Assembly: GCA_041665785.1 (NCBI GenBank)
Contig: JBAYIE010000008.1
Location: forward strand, 1 to 64,000
DNA length: 64,000 nt
From: JBAYIE01 sp041665785
GTDB taxonomy: Bacteria > Bacteroidota > Bacteroidia > UKL13-3
Direction of reading: 5' to 3'
Positions 14,890 through 22,808 of the stretch are shown here, piece by piece (the stretch's first letter is position 1; every line of letters starts with the position of its first letter). Under the pieces are notes generated by a model. That model was given only the letters and a program-made list of their open reading frames with translations, was not told where the DNA came from and ran no database searches. The position numbers and the translations under genes were made by a program.

Positions 14890-15539
14890 TCCGTCCACTA
14901 ACTATTCTTATCCGAAAGTTCATGTTGATTGAGTGGCGTCAGCGCTATGCTATCAGCGGAATATTATTGCATGTGGTAGCATCGGTGTTCATTGTATTTC
15001 TCTCTGTTAAAATTCTCAATCCTCCGACCTGGAACGCCTTGTTTTGGTTGATCATGTTATTTACCTCGATCAGTGCAGTTGCCAAAAGCTTTATTGCGGA
15101 AAGTCAGGGACGGCATTTGTATTATTATGGAGTAACCTCACCGCAAGTGATGATTCTGGCTCGCATTATTTACAATGCCATGCTGATGTTGCTGATTGCT
15201 TCACTCAGTCTTTTGGTGTATTCGGTGATGATGGGCAATGACGTACAGCATATGCCTTTGTTTGCCCTGGCAGCTTTGCTGGGATGTCTCGGATTTGCAA
15301 GCACCTTTACCCTGCTTTCTGCTATTGCATCCAAAGCAGGCAATAGTAATTTGTTGATGCCGGTTTTGAGTATTCCGGTGATCGTACCTTTGTTTCTGGT
15401 GCTGATTAAAGCTTCTAAAAAAGCGATGGATGGAATTGATCCGGGATTGATCTATGGTGATTTATTCGTACTGCTGGCACTCAATGTGCTGATCGTTGCG
15501 CTGGCTTATTTGTTGTTCCCTTTTCTTTGGAAGAATTAG
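14886..15539 (+). CDS. ccmB: Heme exporter permease CcmB
   Basis: 217-residue integral membrane protein with about six spans, matching CcmB. CcmB works with the CcmA ATPase and CcmC/CcmE in cytochrome c maturation by heme handling at the inner membrane. The N-terminus KFMLIEWRQRYAISGILLHV and the loop KSFIAESQGRHLYYYG are the recognisable conserved parts. No ccmA, ccmC or ccmE is adjacent. Instead the gene is coupled through a four-base ATGA overlap to namZ and converges on the sufT-like gene with 5 bases between stops. Family assignment is good. Function in this context is inferred. Confidence 0.87.
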   Translation: MIRPLTILIRKFMLIEWRQRYAISGILLHVVASVFIVFLSVKILNPPTWNALFWLIMLFTSISAVAKSFIAESQGRHLYYYGVTSPQVMILARIIYNAMLMLLIASLSLLVYSVMMGNDVQHMPLFALAALLGCLGFASTFTLLSAIASKAGNSNLLMPVLSIPVIVPLFLVLIKASKKAMDGIDPGLIYGDLFVLLALNVLIVALAYLLFPFLWKN

Positions 15540-15544
15540 GTTCT

Positions 15545-15889
15545 TTACATAAAACCCAACTGCAACTTCGCCGATTCGCTCATCATATCCTGACTCCAGG
15601 GCGGATCAAAAGTGATTTTCACTTCAACACTTTGTACTCCGGTAATCTGACTCAGTTTTTGTTTGATTTCTTCGGGCATGCTTTGAGCTGCCGGACAGAA
15701 TGGAGACGTTAGCGACATGATGATTTCAATATCCAGGTTTGGATTCACGTTCACTTCATAAATCAATCCCAACTCATAAATATTAACCGGAATTTCAGGG
15801 TCGTACACGGTCTGAATTACATTTATTGCTTCATTCTGTACATCTACAAAATTGCGGGGAGTTGTATGGGATGTTTTGGTTTCTTCCAT
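15545..15889 (-). CDS. sufT: MIP18/SufT-like Fe-S assembly protein (DUF59)
   Basis: 114-residue DUF59/MIP18 protein, last gene of the SUF operon. The DUF59 core contains VYDPEIPVNIYELGLIYEV, the conserved Cys in LTSPFCPAAQSM, and FDPPWSQDMMSESAKLQLG near the end. Relatives (SufT, PaaD-like, MIP18) help mature Fe-S proteins. Start placed at the ATG at 15889 (MEETKTSH). An upstream in-frame extension would overlap sufE. It follows sufE after 25 bases, and the operon ends here in convergent contact with ccmB. Confidence 0.88.
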   Translation of the reverse strand: MEETKTSHTTPRNFVDVQNEAINVIQTVYDPEIPVNIYELGLIYEVNVNPNLDIEIIMSLTSPFCPAAQSMPEEIKQKLSQITGVQSVEVKITFDPPWSQDMMSESAKLQLGFM

Positions 15890-15914
15890 GTCGGTAATGT
15901 TTATTAAAGCGACA

Positions 15915-16352
15915 TTATGCTCTTTTAGGTGCTTGTGCGTACACTGCTGCATATTGTCTCATCTGGCGAATCATATTGGCAAACCCATTGCTGCGCTGGC
16001 TTCCAATCATGTTTTGCATGCCAATTTTTTCGATAAAATATAAATCGGTTGCATTTATTTCTTCCGGAGTTCTGTTATTCCAAACCGACCACAGGAGATA
16101 CACCAATCCCTTGGTGATTTCGGTATTGCTGTCAGCTTCGAATTGTAATTTGCCGCGCACAAAAGACGGATAGACCCAAACCTTACTCTGACAACCCTTG
16201 ATCAGGAATTCATCTGTTTTATGAATATCGTTCATGACCGGCAATTTCTTGCCCAGATCCATCAGGTAGAATAAGCGGCTTTCCATATCGTCTTCGAACA
16301 ATTGAAAATTATCAATGATTTCGTTTTGTATATCGTTTATGGTCGGATTCAA
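15915..16352 (-). CDS. sufE: Cysteine desulfuration protein SufE
   Basis: Sulfur acceptor that takes persulfide from SufS and passes it to the SufBCD scaffold. 145 residues. The acceptor Cys lies in LIKGCQSKVWV and the conserved helix is FIEKIGMQNMIGSQRSNGF. The start appears to be TTG (16352). There is no ATG before residue 20, and family members begin with the IND-IQ-EII segment that follows this TTG. It lies 8 bases downstream of sufS, between sufS and the DUF59 gene. Confidence 0.93.
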   Translation of the reverse strand: MNPTINDIQNEIIDNFQLFEDDMESRLFYLMDLGKKLPVMNDIHKTDEFLIKGCQSKVWVYPSFVRGKLQFEADSNTEITKGLVYLLWSVWNNRTPEEINATDLYFIEKIGMQNMIGSQRSNGFANMIRQMRQYAAVYAQAPKRA

Positions 16353-16360
16353 CAGCAGTT

Positions 16361-17614
16361 TTATTTATTCGAATGACGTACTATATTTTCGAGAGCCTGA
16401 ATAAACACATCGATTTCCTGTTCCGTATTGTAAGCGGCAAAGGAAGCGCGGATGGTGCCTTCGAGCCCGAAATGACGCATCAGGGGTTGTGTACAATGAT
16501 GACCGGTTCGCACAGCAATACCACGTGCATCCAGCATCATACCCACATCGAATGGATGCATTGCAGGCAAAATAAAGGATTGTACCGAAATCTTTTTATG
16601 AGCAGTTCCGATGCGAACAATAGGTGAAGTACCGGGATACTTTTCGTTGATAGAATCAAAACCCTTGCTGCAATGTTCCATGAGTCCGGATTCTATTTTC
16701 GACAAGGTTTCCTTACCTGTTTCGTTCACAAATTCAATTGCCTTCCCGAAGGCTATGACGTCAGCAATATTGGGTGTTCCTGCTTCAAATTTATAGGGTA
16801 ATTCGTTATACGTGGTTTTGGCAAAAGTCACTTCCTGAATCATTTCTCCCCCACCCTGGTAAGGTGGCATGGCATCCAGCAAAGCGCGTTTTCCATAGAG
16901 TACACCAACTCCGGTTGGGCCATATAATTTATGCGACGACATTGCCAGAAAATCACAATCCAGATCCTGCACATCCACCTCGAGGTGGGCGCAAGCCTGT
17001 GCTCCATCGAGCAAAACTACTGCGCCGACTGTATGAGCATATTCAATCAGCTTTTTAACCGGATTGATGGTACCCAATGCATTGCTCACCCACACGCAGG
17101 AAAGAATTTTGGTTTTAATTGTAAGCAGGGTATCGATGCTATCCAGCAGCAATTCACCCGCATCGTTAACCGGAATTACACGCAAGATTGCCCCTTTTTC
17201 TTCGCATATCATTTGCCACGGTACAATATTGCTGTGATGTTCCATTCCAGTAATCAACACCTCATCGCCGGGCTTCAGAACGGATCTGCCATAGGTTTGA
17301 GCAACAAGATTGATGGATTCGGTAACCCCTTTTGTAAAAATCACTTCTTCTACTTCAGCTGCATGAATGAACTGCTGTACTGTTTTTCGGGTGGCTTCAA
17401 AATATTCGGTAGCCCTTGCTGCTAAGGAATGTGCTGCACGATGAATATTGGCATTGTCGTGGGTGTAATACTGATTTAATGCATCAAGCACCCGTTGAGG
17501 CTTTTGTGTGGTGGCGGCATTATCGAAATACACCAGAGACTTTCCGTTTATCTTTTCATGCAGCAATGGAAACTGCTTCCGGATGGTTTCAATATCATGC
17601 ATTCCCTTGGTCAT
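16361..17614 (-). CDS. sufS: Cysteine desulfurase SufS
   Basis: PLP enzyme that removes sulfur from cysteine and loads it on SufE. 417 residues. The PLP lysine is in MSSHKLYGPTGVGVLYG, and the catalytic Cys is in the type II loop RTGHHCTQPLM, which identifies SufS rather than IscS. Other family segments are YFDNAATTQKPQ near the N-terminus and EHHSNIVPWQ in the cofactor pocket. ATG at 17614. A second in-frame ATG four codons later is also possible. The gap to sufD is 8 bases, consistent with one operon. Confidence 0.96.
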   Translation of the reverse strand: MTKGMHDIETIRKQFPLLHEKINGKSLVYFDNAATTQKPQRVLDALNQYYTHDNANIHRAAHSLAARATEYFEATRKTVQQFIHAAEVEEVIFTKGVTESINLVAQTYGRSVLKPGDEVLITGMEHHSNIVPWQMICEEKGAILRVIPVNDAGELLLDSIDTLLTIKTKILSCVWVSNALGTINPVKKLIEYAHTVGAVVLLDGAQACAHLEVDVQDLDCDFLAMSSHKLYGPTGVGVLYGKRALLDAMPPYQGGGEMIQEVTFAKTTYNELPYKFEAGTPNIADVIAFGKAIEFVNETGKETLSKIESGLMEHCSKGFDSINEKYPGTSPIVRIGTAHKKISVQSFILPAMHPFDVGMMLDARGIAVRTGHHCTQPLMRHFGLEGTIRASFAAYNTEQEIDVFIQALENIVRHSNK

Positions 17615-17622
17615 ATATGGGG

Positions 17623-18945
17623 TCAGATAGTGGCATCAATCTGGTCTTCCAGAATGGTAACCAGTTCAGGTATTTTAATTTTTTCGGCAATATCACCGGC
17701 AAAGGCATTCAACAAAAGCTTACGTGCCACATCCTCCGGAATACCGCGACTGCGCATGTAGAACAAGGGTTCCTCATCCAATTGACCGATGGTAGCTCCA
17801 TGCGTACATTTTACATCATCAGCAAAAATTTCGAGCTGGGGTTTGGTATTAACGGTTGCTTCATCGCTCATCAGAATATTCTGGTTGCGCTGATAGGCAT
17901 TTGTTTTTTGAGCACCCTTGTGTACCATTATTTTTCCGTTGAATACAGCAGTAGAATGATCCTTGAGGATGCCTTTGTATTTCTCGTCGCTAAAGCAATT
18001 CGGACTGGCGTGATCAACGCGTGTATGATTGTCTACCAATTGCTCATTGCGTGTCAGATAAAGTCCGTACAGCAAGGAGTTGCAATCAGAACCGTTCATA
18101 TAGAAATGGAGATTATTACGCACCAGTTTTCCATCCAGAGTAAGCGTAACCTGATTGATTTTTGTTTTTGCTTCCTGAAATACCTGAGTAAAATTATTGT
18201 GGTAATTCTCTCCTGTTTCGTGTTGTAATTTATAATGTTCAACCTCGCTTCCTGCACCGGCATAAATTTCATTTACCACATTGGTAAAACCCGGATTGGC
18301 TCCAATGGAATAATAGGTTTCAATTACAAATGCAGTGGCCTCTTCTTCTACCACAATTAAATTGCGGGGTTGTGCCAGAGCCGGTCCCAGCACCGAATCG
18401 GTAATATGATTAAGGATAATAGGAAATTGAGGTTTCTTTCCTTTGGGAATAAAAATAAATGCCCCATCGGGACTTAACGCCGTATTCAACGCATTCATTG
18501 CTTCACCATGGATGGGAGCATATTTTGCAAAATGTTGCTCTACAACTTCGGCACATTGAATGCGTGCGGTTTTGATATCGGTCAATACAATGGAAGCATC
18601 TTCCTCCAGCAGTTCAGACAATGCAGGGTAATACTGTCCGTTTATAAAAACCAATCGATTGGCTTTTAAACTTTTAACCATGGATTGGTGAAGTAAAGCT
18701 TTTACCTGCTCCATATCCGGTTGCAGCGTTTTGAATGCTCCTTTCTGAATGGATTTCAGACTCGTGTATTTCCATTCTTCCATTCGGGTAGTTGGAAATC
18801 CCAGTTGCTGAAATTCAGCAAAAGCAGTTTCACGCAAATTCATCGAAGATTCAGAATGTTCCTGTTTGCGGAATTGTTCAAATTCCTGCCGGAGAACTTC
18901 ACCAAACATTCCCGCTTCGTTATTGGATAAGGCTGATTTTTGCAC
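17623..18945 (-). CDS. sufD: Fe-S cluster assembly protein SufD
   Basis: Partner of SufB in the SufBC2D scaffold. 440 residues with the start used here. The N-terminal helical region contains PTTRMEEWKYTSLKSI, and the C-terminal beta-helix contains DVKCTHGATIGQLDEEPLFY and the closing RKLLLNAFAGDI. The open frame extends back into sufC. I chose GTG at 18945, which leaves 10 bases after the sufC stop and gives a plausible N-terminus (MQKSALSNNEAGMF). The next in-frame ATG is 13 codons further in. A non-AUG start here and in sufE would lower translation relative to sufB and sufC. Confidence 0.92.
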   Translation of the reverse strand: MQKSALSNNEAGMFGEVLRQEFEQFRKQEHSESSMNLRETAFAEFQQLGFPTTRMEEWKYTSLKSIQKGAFKTLQPDMEQVKALLHQSMVKSLKANRLVFINGQYYPALSELLEEDASIVLTDIKTARIQCAEVVEQHFAKYAPIHGEAMNALNTALSPDGAFIFIPKGKKPQFPIILNHITDSVLGPALAQPRNLIVVEEEATAFVIETYYSIGANPGFTNVVNEIYAGAGSEVEHYKLQHETGENYHNNFTQVFQEAKTKINQVTLTLDGKLVRNNLHFYMNGSDCNSLLYGLYLTRNEQLVDNHTRVDHASPNCFSDEKYKGILKDHSTAVFNGKIMVHKGAQKTNAYQRNQNILMSDEATVNTKPQLEIFADDVKCTHGATIGQLDEEPLFYMRSRGIPEDVARKLLLNAFAGDIAEKIKIPELVTILEDQIDATI

Positions 18946-18955
18946 GTGCAGATAA

Positions 18956-19714
18956 TTATGCGTTAGCTTCAACTTCAGTTTTGATCCAGTCATACCCTTT
19001 TTCTTCCAGTTCGCGTGCAAGCGATGCATCCCCACTTTTTACAATGCGGCCTTTGTACAAAACATGCACAAAATCGGGTACGATATAATCCAGCAAACGC
19101 TGGTAATGGGTGATCACTAAAAAGGAACGTTCTTTGTCGCGCAAGCGGTTCACGCCATTCGACACCAGGCGTAAGGCATCAATATCCAGACCCGAATCAG
19201 TTTCATCCATGATGCACATACGTGGCTCGAGCATGGCCATCTGAAACACTTCGTTGCGCTTTTTCTCGCCTCCGCTAAAACCTTCATTGAGCGAACGGCT
19301 GGTAAGCGATTTGTCCATCTCCATCAGTTCCATTTTTTCGCGCATCATCTTCAGAAACGCTGTGGCTTCCATGGGTTCGAGTCCTTTATACTTGCGCTTT
19401 TCGTTTACAGCGGTCTTCAGAAAATTGGTCGTACTCACACCGGGAATTTCTACCGGGTATTGAAACGCCAGAAAAATTCCTTCACGGGCACGGTCTTCCG
19501 GCGACAATTCCAGCAAATCTTTTCCTTCAAAAGTTACTGTTCCACCTGTTACCTGATAATCGGCTCTGCCGGCCAATACGCTGGAAAGTGTACTTTTCCC
19601 TGCACCATTCGGCCCCATGATGGCATGCACCTCTCCGGGGTTAATCATGAGATTAATACCATTCAAAATGGCTTTCCCGTCTATCTCTGCTTTTAAATCC
19701 TTTATTTCTAACAT
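18956..19714 (-). CDS. sufC: Fe-S cluster assembly ATPase SufC
   Basis: Soluble ABC-type ATPase of the SufBC2D complex. 252 residues, ATG start. Walker A GPNGAGKST, signature LNEGFSGGEKKRNEV, and Walker B MCIMDETDSGLDIDAL, in which the SufC-specific Asp-Ser-Gly-Leu-Asp follows the catalytic Glu. The switch His is in VITHYQRLLDYI. No membrane part, as expected for SufC. It sits between sufB (34-base gap) and sufD (10-base gap). Confidence 0.96.
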   Translation of the reverse strand: MLEIKDLKAEIDGKAILNGINLMINPGEVHAIMGPNGAGKSTLSSVLAGRADYQVTGGTVTFEGKDLLELSPEDRAREGIFLAFQYPVEIPGVSTTNFLKTAVNEKRKYKGLEPMEATAFLKMMREKMELMEMDKSLTSRSLNEGFSGGEKKRNEVFQMAMLEPRMCIMDETDSGLDIDALRLVSNGVNRLRDKERSFLVITHYQRLLDYIVPDFVHVLYKGRIVKSGDASLARELEEKGYDWIKTEVEANA

Positions 19715-19748
19715 TTCTCTGTATATAACTTCTCCGGTTCAAAAGTGT

Positions 19749-21200
19749 TTATCCAACACTGCCTTCCAGACTTACTGATAATAATTTTTGTGCTTCTACT
19801 GCAAACTCCATGGGCAATTGGTTGAGTACTTCTTTGCAGAATCCGTTTACAATTAAGCTGATGGCTTCTTCTGTTCCAATGCCACGTTGATTGCAATAAA
19901 AAATCTGATCTTCCCCTATTTTACTGGTACTTGCTTCGTGTTCAACCGTTGCGGTTTTGTTGTTGATTTCGAGATACGGAAAAGTATGCGCACCGCAACG
20001 TTCGCCGATCAACATACTATCGCATTGTGTGTAATTACGTGCCTGAGTAGCTTTCTTATTTACTTTCACCAATCCGCGATACGAATTATGCGAATGACCT
20101 GCTGAGATACCTTTCGAAATTACCCGGCTCTTCGTGTTTTTTCCGATATGAATCATCTTGGTTCCGGTATCGGCCTGCTGATAATTATTGGTAACTGCTA
20201 CCGAGAAAAATTCACCACTCGAATGATCCCCTTTGAGAATACAACTTGGGTATTTCCAGGTAATGGCTGAACCGGTTTCTACCTGAGTCCAGCTGATTTT
20301 AGCGTAAACTCCTTCACAAATTCCCCGTTTAGTTACGAAATTGTAAATGCCTCCCTTGCCTTCTTTATCGCCCGGATACCAGTTTTGTACGGTTGAATAT
20401 TTTATTTCGGCCCGCTCGTGTGCAATCAACTCTACAACGGCTGCATGCAATTGATTTTCGTCGCGCATAGGCGCTGTACAACCTTCCAGATATGAAACAT
20501 AGGATTCGTCGTCAGCAATGATGAGCGTGCGCTCAAACTGGCCTGTATTCTCTGCGTTGATCCGGAAGTATGTAGATAATTCCATCGGACAACGAACTCC
20601 TTTGGGGATGTATACAAAAGATCCGTCACTGAAAACGGCTGCGTTTAATGCAGCATAATAATTATCGGTATGCGGAACTACAGACCCCAGATATTTTTTA
20701 ACCAAATCGGGATGTTCGTGTACTGCTTCGCTGATGGCGCAAAAAATGACTCCCTTTTCTTTGAGTTGATCTTTAAAAGTTGTAGCAATGGAAACCGAAT
20801 CAAACACTGCATCCACAGCAACACCGGTCAACCGCTTTTGTTCGCTGAGCGAAATGCCTAGTTTCTCAAAGGTTTTGAGCAATTCAGGGTCTACCTGATC
20901 CAGACTATCTAATTTGATTTTCTCTTTTGGAGCTGCATAAAAAATAATTTCATCGTAATTGATAGCCGGATAGGTGAAATTCTGCCAGGTGGGTGGTTCC
21001 AGTGTGAGCCAATGCCTGTATGCTTTCAGCCTCCATTCCAGCATCCATTCCGGTTCCTGTTTTTTTGCAGAAATAAAGCGGATAATATCCTCGCTCAGCC
21101 CTTTGGGAGCTGTATCCATCTCAATTTGGGTCGTAAACCCGTATTTGTAATCCTGACCTACGACCTGATCAATGATATCTACCTTTTCCTTTTCACTCAT
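19749..21200 (-). CDS. sufB: Fe-S cluster assembly protein SufB
   Basis: Main scaffold subunit on which nascent clusters assemble. 483 residues, first gene of the operon. Characteristic segments are EPEWMLEWRLKAYRHW, the central VQNWYPGDKEGKGGIYNFVTKRG, ITWKYPSCILKGDHSSGEF, and the C-terminal CDSMLIG...AHTFPYLEINN with conserved Cys and His. ATG at 21200 is well placed behind a TAnnTTTG-type element at 21215-21222. No IscR/SufR-type regulator and no sufA gene is adjacent. Confidence 0.97.
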   Translation of the reverse strand: MSEKEKVDIIDQVVGQDYKYGFTTQIEMDTAPKGLSEDIIRFISAKKQEPEWMLEWRLKAYRHWLTLEPPTWQNFTYPAINYDEIIFYAAPKEKIKLDSLDQVDPELLKTFEKLGISLSEQKRLTGVAVDAVFDSVSIATTFKDQLKEKGVIFCAISEAVHEHPDLVKKYLGSVVPHTDNYYAALNAAVFSDGSFVYIPKGVRCPMELSTYFRINAENTGQFERTLIIADDESYVSYLEGCTAPMRDENQLHAAVVELIAHERAEIKYSTVQNWYPGDKEGKGGIYNFVTKRGICEGVYAKISWTQVETGSAITWKYPSCILKGDHSSGEFFSVAVTNNYQQADTGTKMIHIGKNTKSRVISKGISAGHSHNSYRGLVKVNKKATQARNYTQCDSMLIGERCGAHTFPYLEINNKTATVEHEASTSKIGEDQIFYCNQRGIGTEEAISLIVNGFCKEVLNQLPMEFAVEAQKLLSVSLEGSVG

Positions 21201-21214
21201 AACGATTTGGCCTA

Positions 21215-21246
21215 CAAATGTACGTATTATTTGTAATTAGTCTAAA
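21215..21246 (-). promoter_or_regulatory. Promoter of the suf operon
   Basis: On the minus strand TTTA (21246-21243) is followed after 20 bases by TACATTTG (21222-21215), a perfect TAnnTTTG. The leader to the sufB ATG would be only about 5-10 bases. No palindromic operator is evident around it. Confidence 0.6.
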
Positions 21247-21335
21247 TTTAAGACAGTTTTATCCCTCATTTGTTTGGGGTTTCTGACAAAAATCATCGCC
21301 AACTTATCAACAGTATGGCGGTGCTAATCCCTGGA

Positions 21336-22151
21336 CTAAAGAAAAGGTGAATTGGGCTCTTTGCTCACCACATTATAAACCAGACGATCAACAAGGCGGG
21401 GGAAAAACCGGTTTAGCCAACGTGTCATTTTTCCTTGCATGGTCAATGTGGTCTCAGCTCTGCGTTGCCTGACCATGTTAACGATATGCAGAGCTACCGT
21501 TTCAGCCGGCATCAGTTTTTGTTCGTCGAGCGGACTGTCTTGCTGGGCCTGTCCCGACTTGTTCAATGCGGTATTCCGGATATTGGATGCAGTATATCCC
21601 GGGTAAATAACTCCTACATGCAAACCTGTTTTAAGGTTTTCAATCCGCAATGCATCCAGAAAACCATTCATGGCAAACTTGCTGGCACTATATCCGGTAC
21701 GGGCCGGAAGTCCTTTGATACCGGCAATGGAGCTTACTCCTAACACACTGCCACGATTGCGCAATAGTTCGGGTAAAGCAAATTTGGTACAATAAACTGC
21801 TCCCCAAAAATTTATTTCCATCAACTGACGAATAACATCAATATCAGTTTCGGCAAATATTGCACGCATACTAATACCTGCATTGTTGATGAGCACATGT
21901 ATGGTTTTGAATTCCTTAATAGCAAGTTCTATCAGTGTACGACAATCCTGCTCTTTACTTACATCACAAGTTACTACAAGGGTTTCAGCATGCAACGCAC
22001 GAGTTTGTTGTGCAATGGCATCGAGTTTTTCGCGGTTACGCGCTGCTAAAACCAACTTACATCCTTGTTGCGCGAATGCCAGGGCGGAAGCCGCTCCAAT
22101 CCCTGATGAGGCGCCTGTGATGACCACAACTTTACCGGACAGGTTTTGCAT
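21336..22151 (-). CDS. Short-chain dehydrogenase/reductase
   Basis: Classical SDR oxidoreductase, 271 residues, substrate unknown. The N-terminal cofactor loop is VVITGASSGIGAASALAF, followed by the NNAG motif and the catalytic Ser and YxxxK in SSIAGIKGLPARTGYSASK. The basic residue in LAARNREKL after the second strand favours NADP(H). Start at the ATG at 22151 (MQNLSGK). Longer in-frame versions run into the redoxin gene. It lies 38 bases downstream of the redoxin gene on the same strand, so the two may be co-transcribed. Confidence 0.9.
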   Translation of the reverse strand: MQNLSGKVVVITGASSGIGAASALAFAQQGCKLVLAARNREKLDAIAQQTRALHAETLVVTCDVSKEQDCRTLIELAIKEFKTIHVLINNAGISMRAIFAETDIDVIRQLMEINFWGAVYCTKFALPELLRNRGSVLGVSSIAGIKGLPARTGYSASKFAMNGFLDALRIENLKTGLHVGVIYPGYTASNIRNTALNKSGQAQQDSPLDEQKLMPAETVALHIVNMVRQRRAETTLTMQGKMTRWLNRFFPRLVDRLVYNVVSKEPNSPFL

Positions 22152-22189
22152 GATGAAAGATAAAATTGAAGGGATAAAGTAGGGAGTTA

Positions 22190-22741
22190 TTATTGCGACA
22201 ACTGACTCTTCCAAATGATGGGAGTCCCATTCGTTGGAACTTCCGGAAAATCAATCTCCATACCATCAAGTGCTTCTTCTATGGCATCTTCCAGGTAAGC
22301 CTGGGTAACACCGGATGCTGATTCCCAATTATCATCGATTGCACCACGATACACCAATTCGCGTTTTGAATTGAACAAAAACACCTCCGGATTGGCTGAT
22401 GCTCCAAATTGTTTGGCAACCTTCTGATCGTCGTCTTTCAGATACATAAAGTGCAATTCATGCAGTTTGAAGTGGTATGTTGCCCGTTTTATTCCCTCCA
22501 GCGAGTCTTCAGGTGCCTGATCCGAATCGTTTGAATTGATCCCGATGATCGCGAGATTATCATCTTCGTATTTCTCGAACAAATCGATCAAACGTTGGCT
22601 ATATGCCTGAGATACAGGTGAAGTGTTGCTCGTAAACACCACCGCTAAGGCATATTTATCGGCAAACTCAAAATGAGAATGCAGTTTATCATCGTAACCC
22701 ATGAGATTAAATCCGGGTAGTTTATCACCAATTTGCAGCAT
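22190..22741 (-). CDS. Thioredoxin-fold redoxin lacking all cysteines
   Basis: 183-residue AhpC/TSA-like thioredoxin-fold protein. The N-terminus IGDKLPGFNL, the central VVFTSNTSPVSQAYSQRLI, and the later GASANPEVFLFNSKRELVYRG with a cis-Pro-type position follow the family that normally has FTCNHCPVAQAY. Here both active-site positions are Ser (38 and 41), the C-terminal segment is GTPIIWK, and the whole protein has no Cys. Thiol chemistry is therefore excluded. A chaperone-like or ligand-binding role is conceivable. Start at the ATG at 22741, supported by an AAAGGAG ribosome site. Neighbour: an SDR gene downstream. Confidence 0.88.
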   Translation of the reverse strand: MLQIGDKLPGFNLMGYDDKLHSHFEFADKYALAVVFTSNTSPVSQAYSQRLIDLFEKYEDDNLAIIGINSNDSDQAPEDSLEGIKRATYHFKLHELHFMYLKDDDQKVAKQFGASANPEVFLFNSKRELVYRGAIDDNWESASGVTQAYLEDAIEEALDGMEIDFPEVPTNGTPIIWKSQLSQ

Positions 22742-22750
22742 ATCGTAAAT

Positions 22751-22757
22751 CTCCTTT
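22751..22757 (-). promoter_or_regulatory. Shine-Dalgarno site of the redoxin gene
   Basis: AAAGGAG on the minus strand, 9 bases before the ATG at 22741. Strong Shine-Dalgarno sequences are rare in this window, and this one decides the start codon. Confidence 0.6.
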
Positions 22758-22808
22758 AATTTGACCTCTGCAAAATAAACCATTTTTGCATCAGGGATAA
22801 AATATTTG

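Noticed and set aside
16931..17425. 164-residue open frame antisense to sufS
   Set aside because: Shadow of sufS, rich in His/Phe/Cys as antisense frames often are here.
17416..18228. 270-residue open frame antisense to sufS/sufD
   Set aside because: Long but fully opposite two conserved SUF genes, with no recognisable motif.
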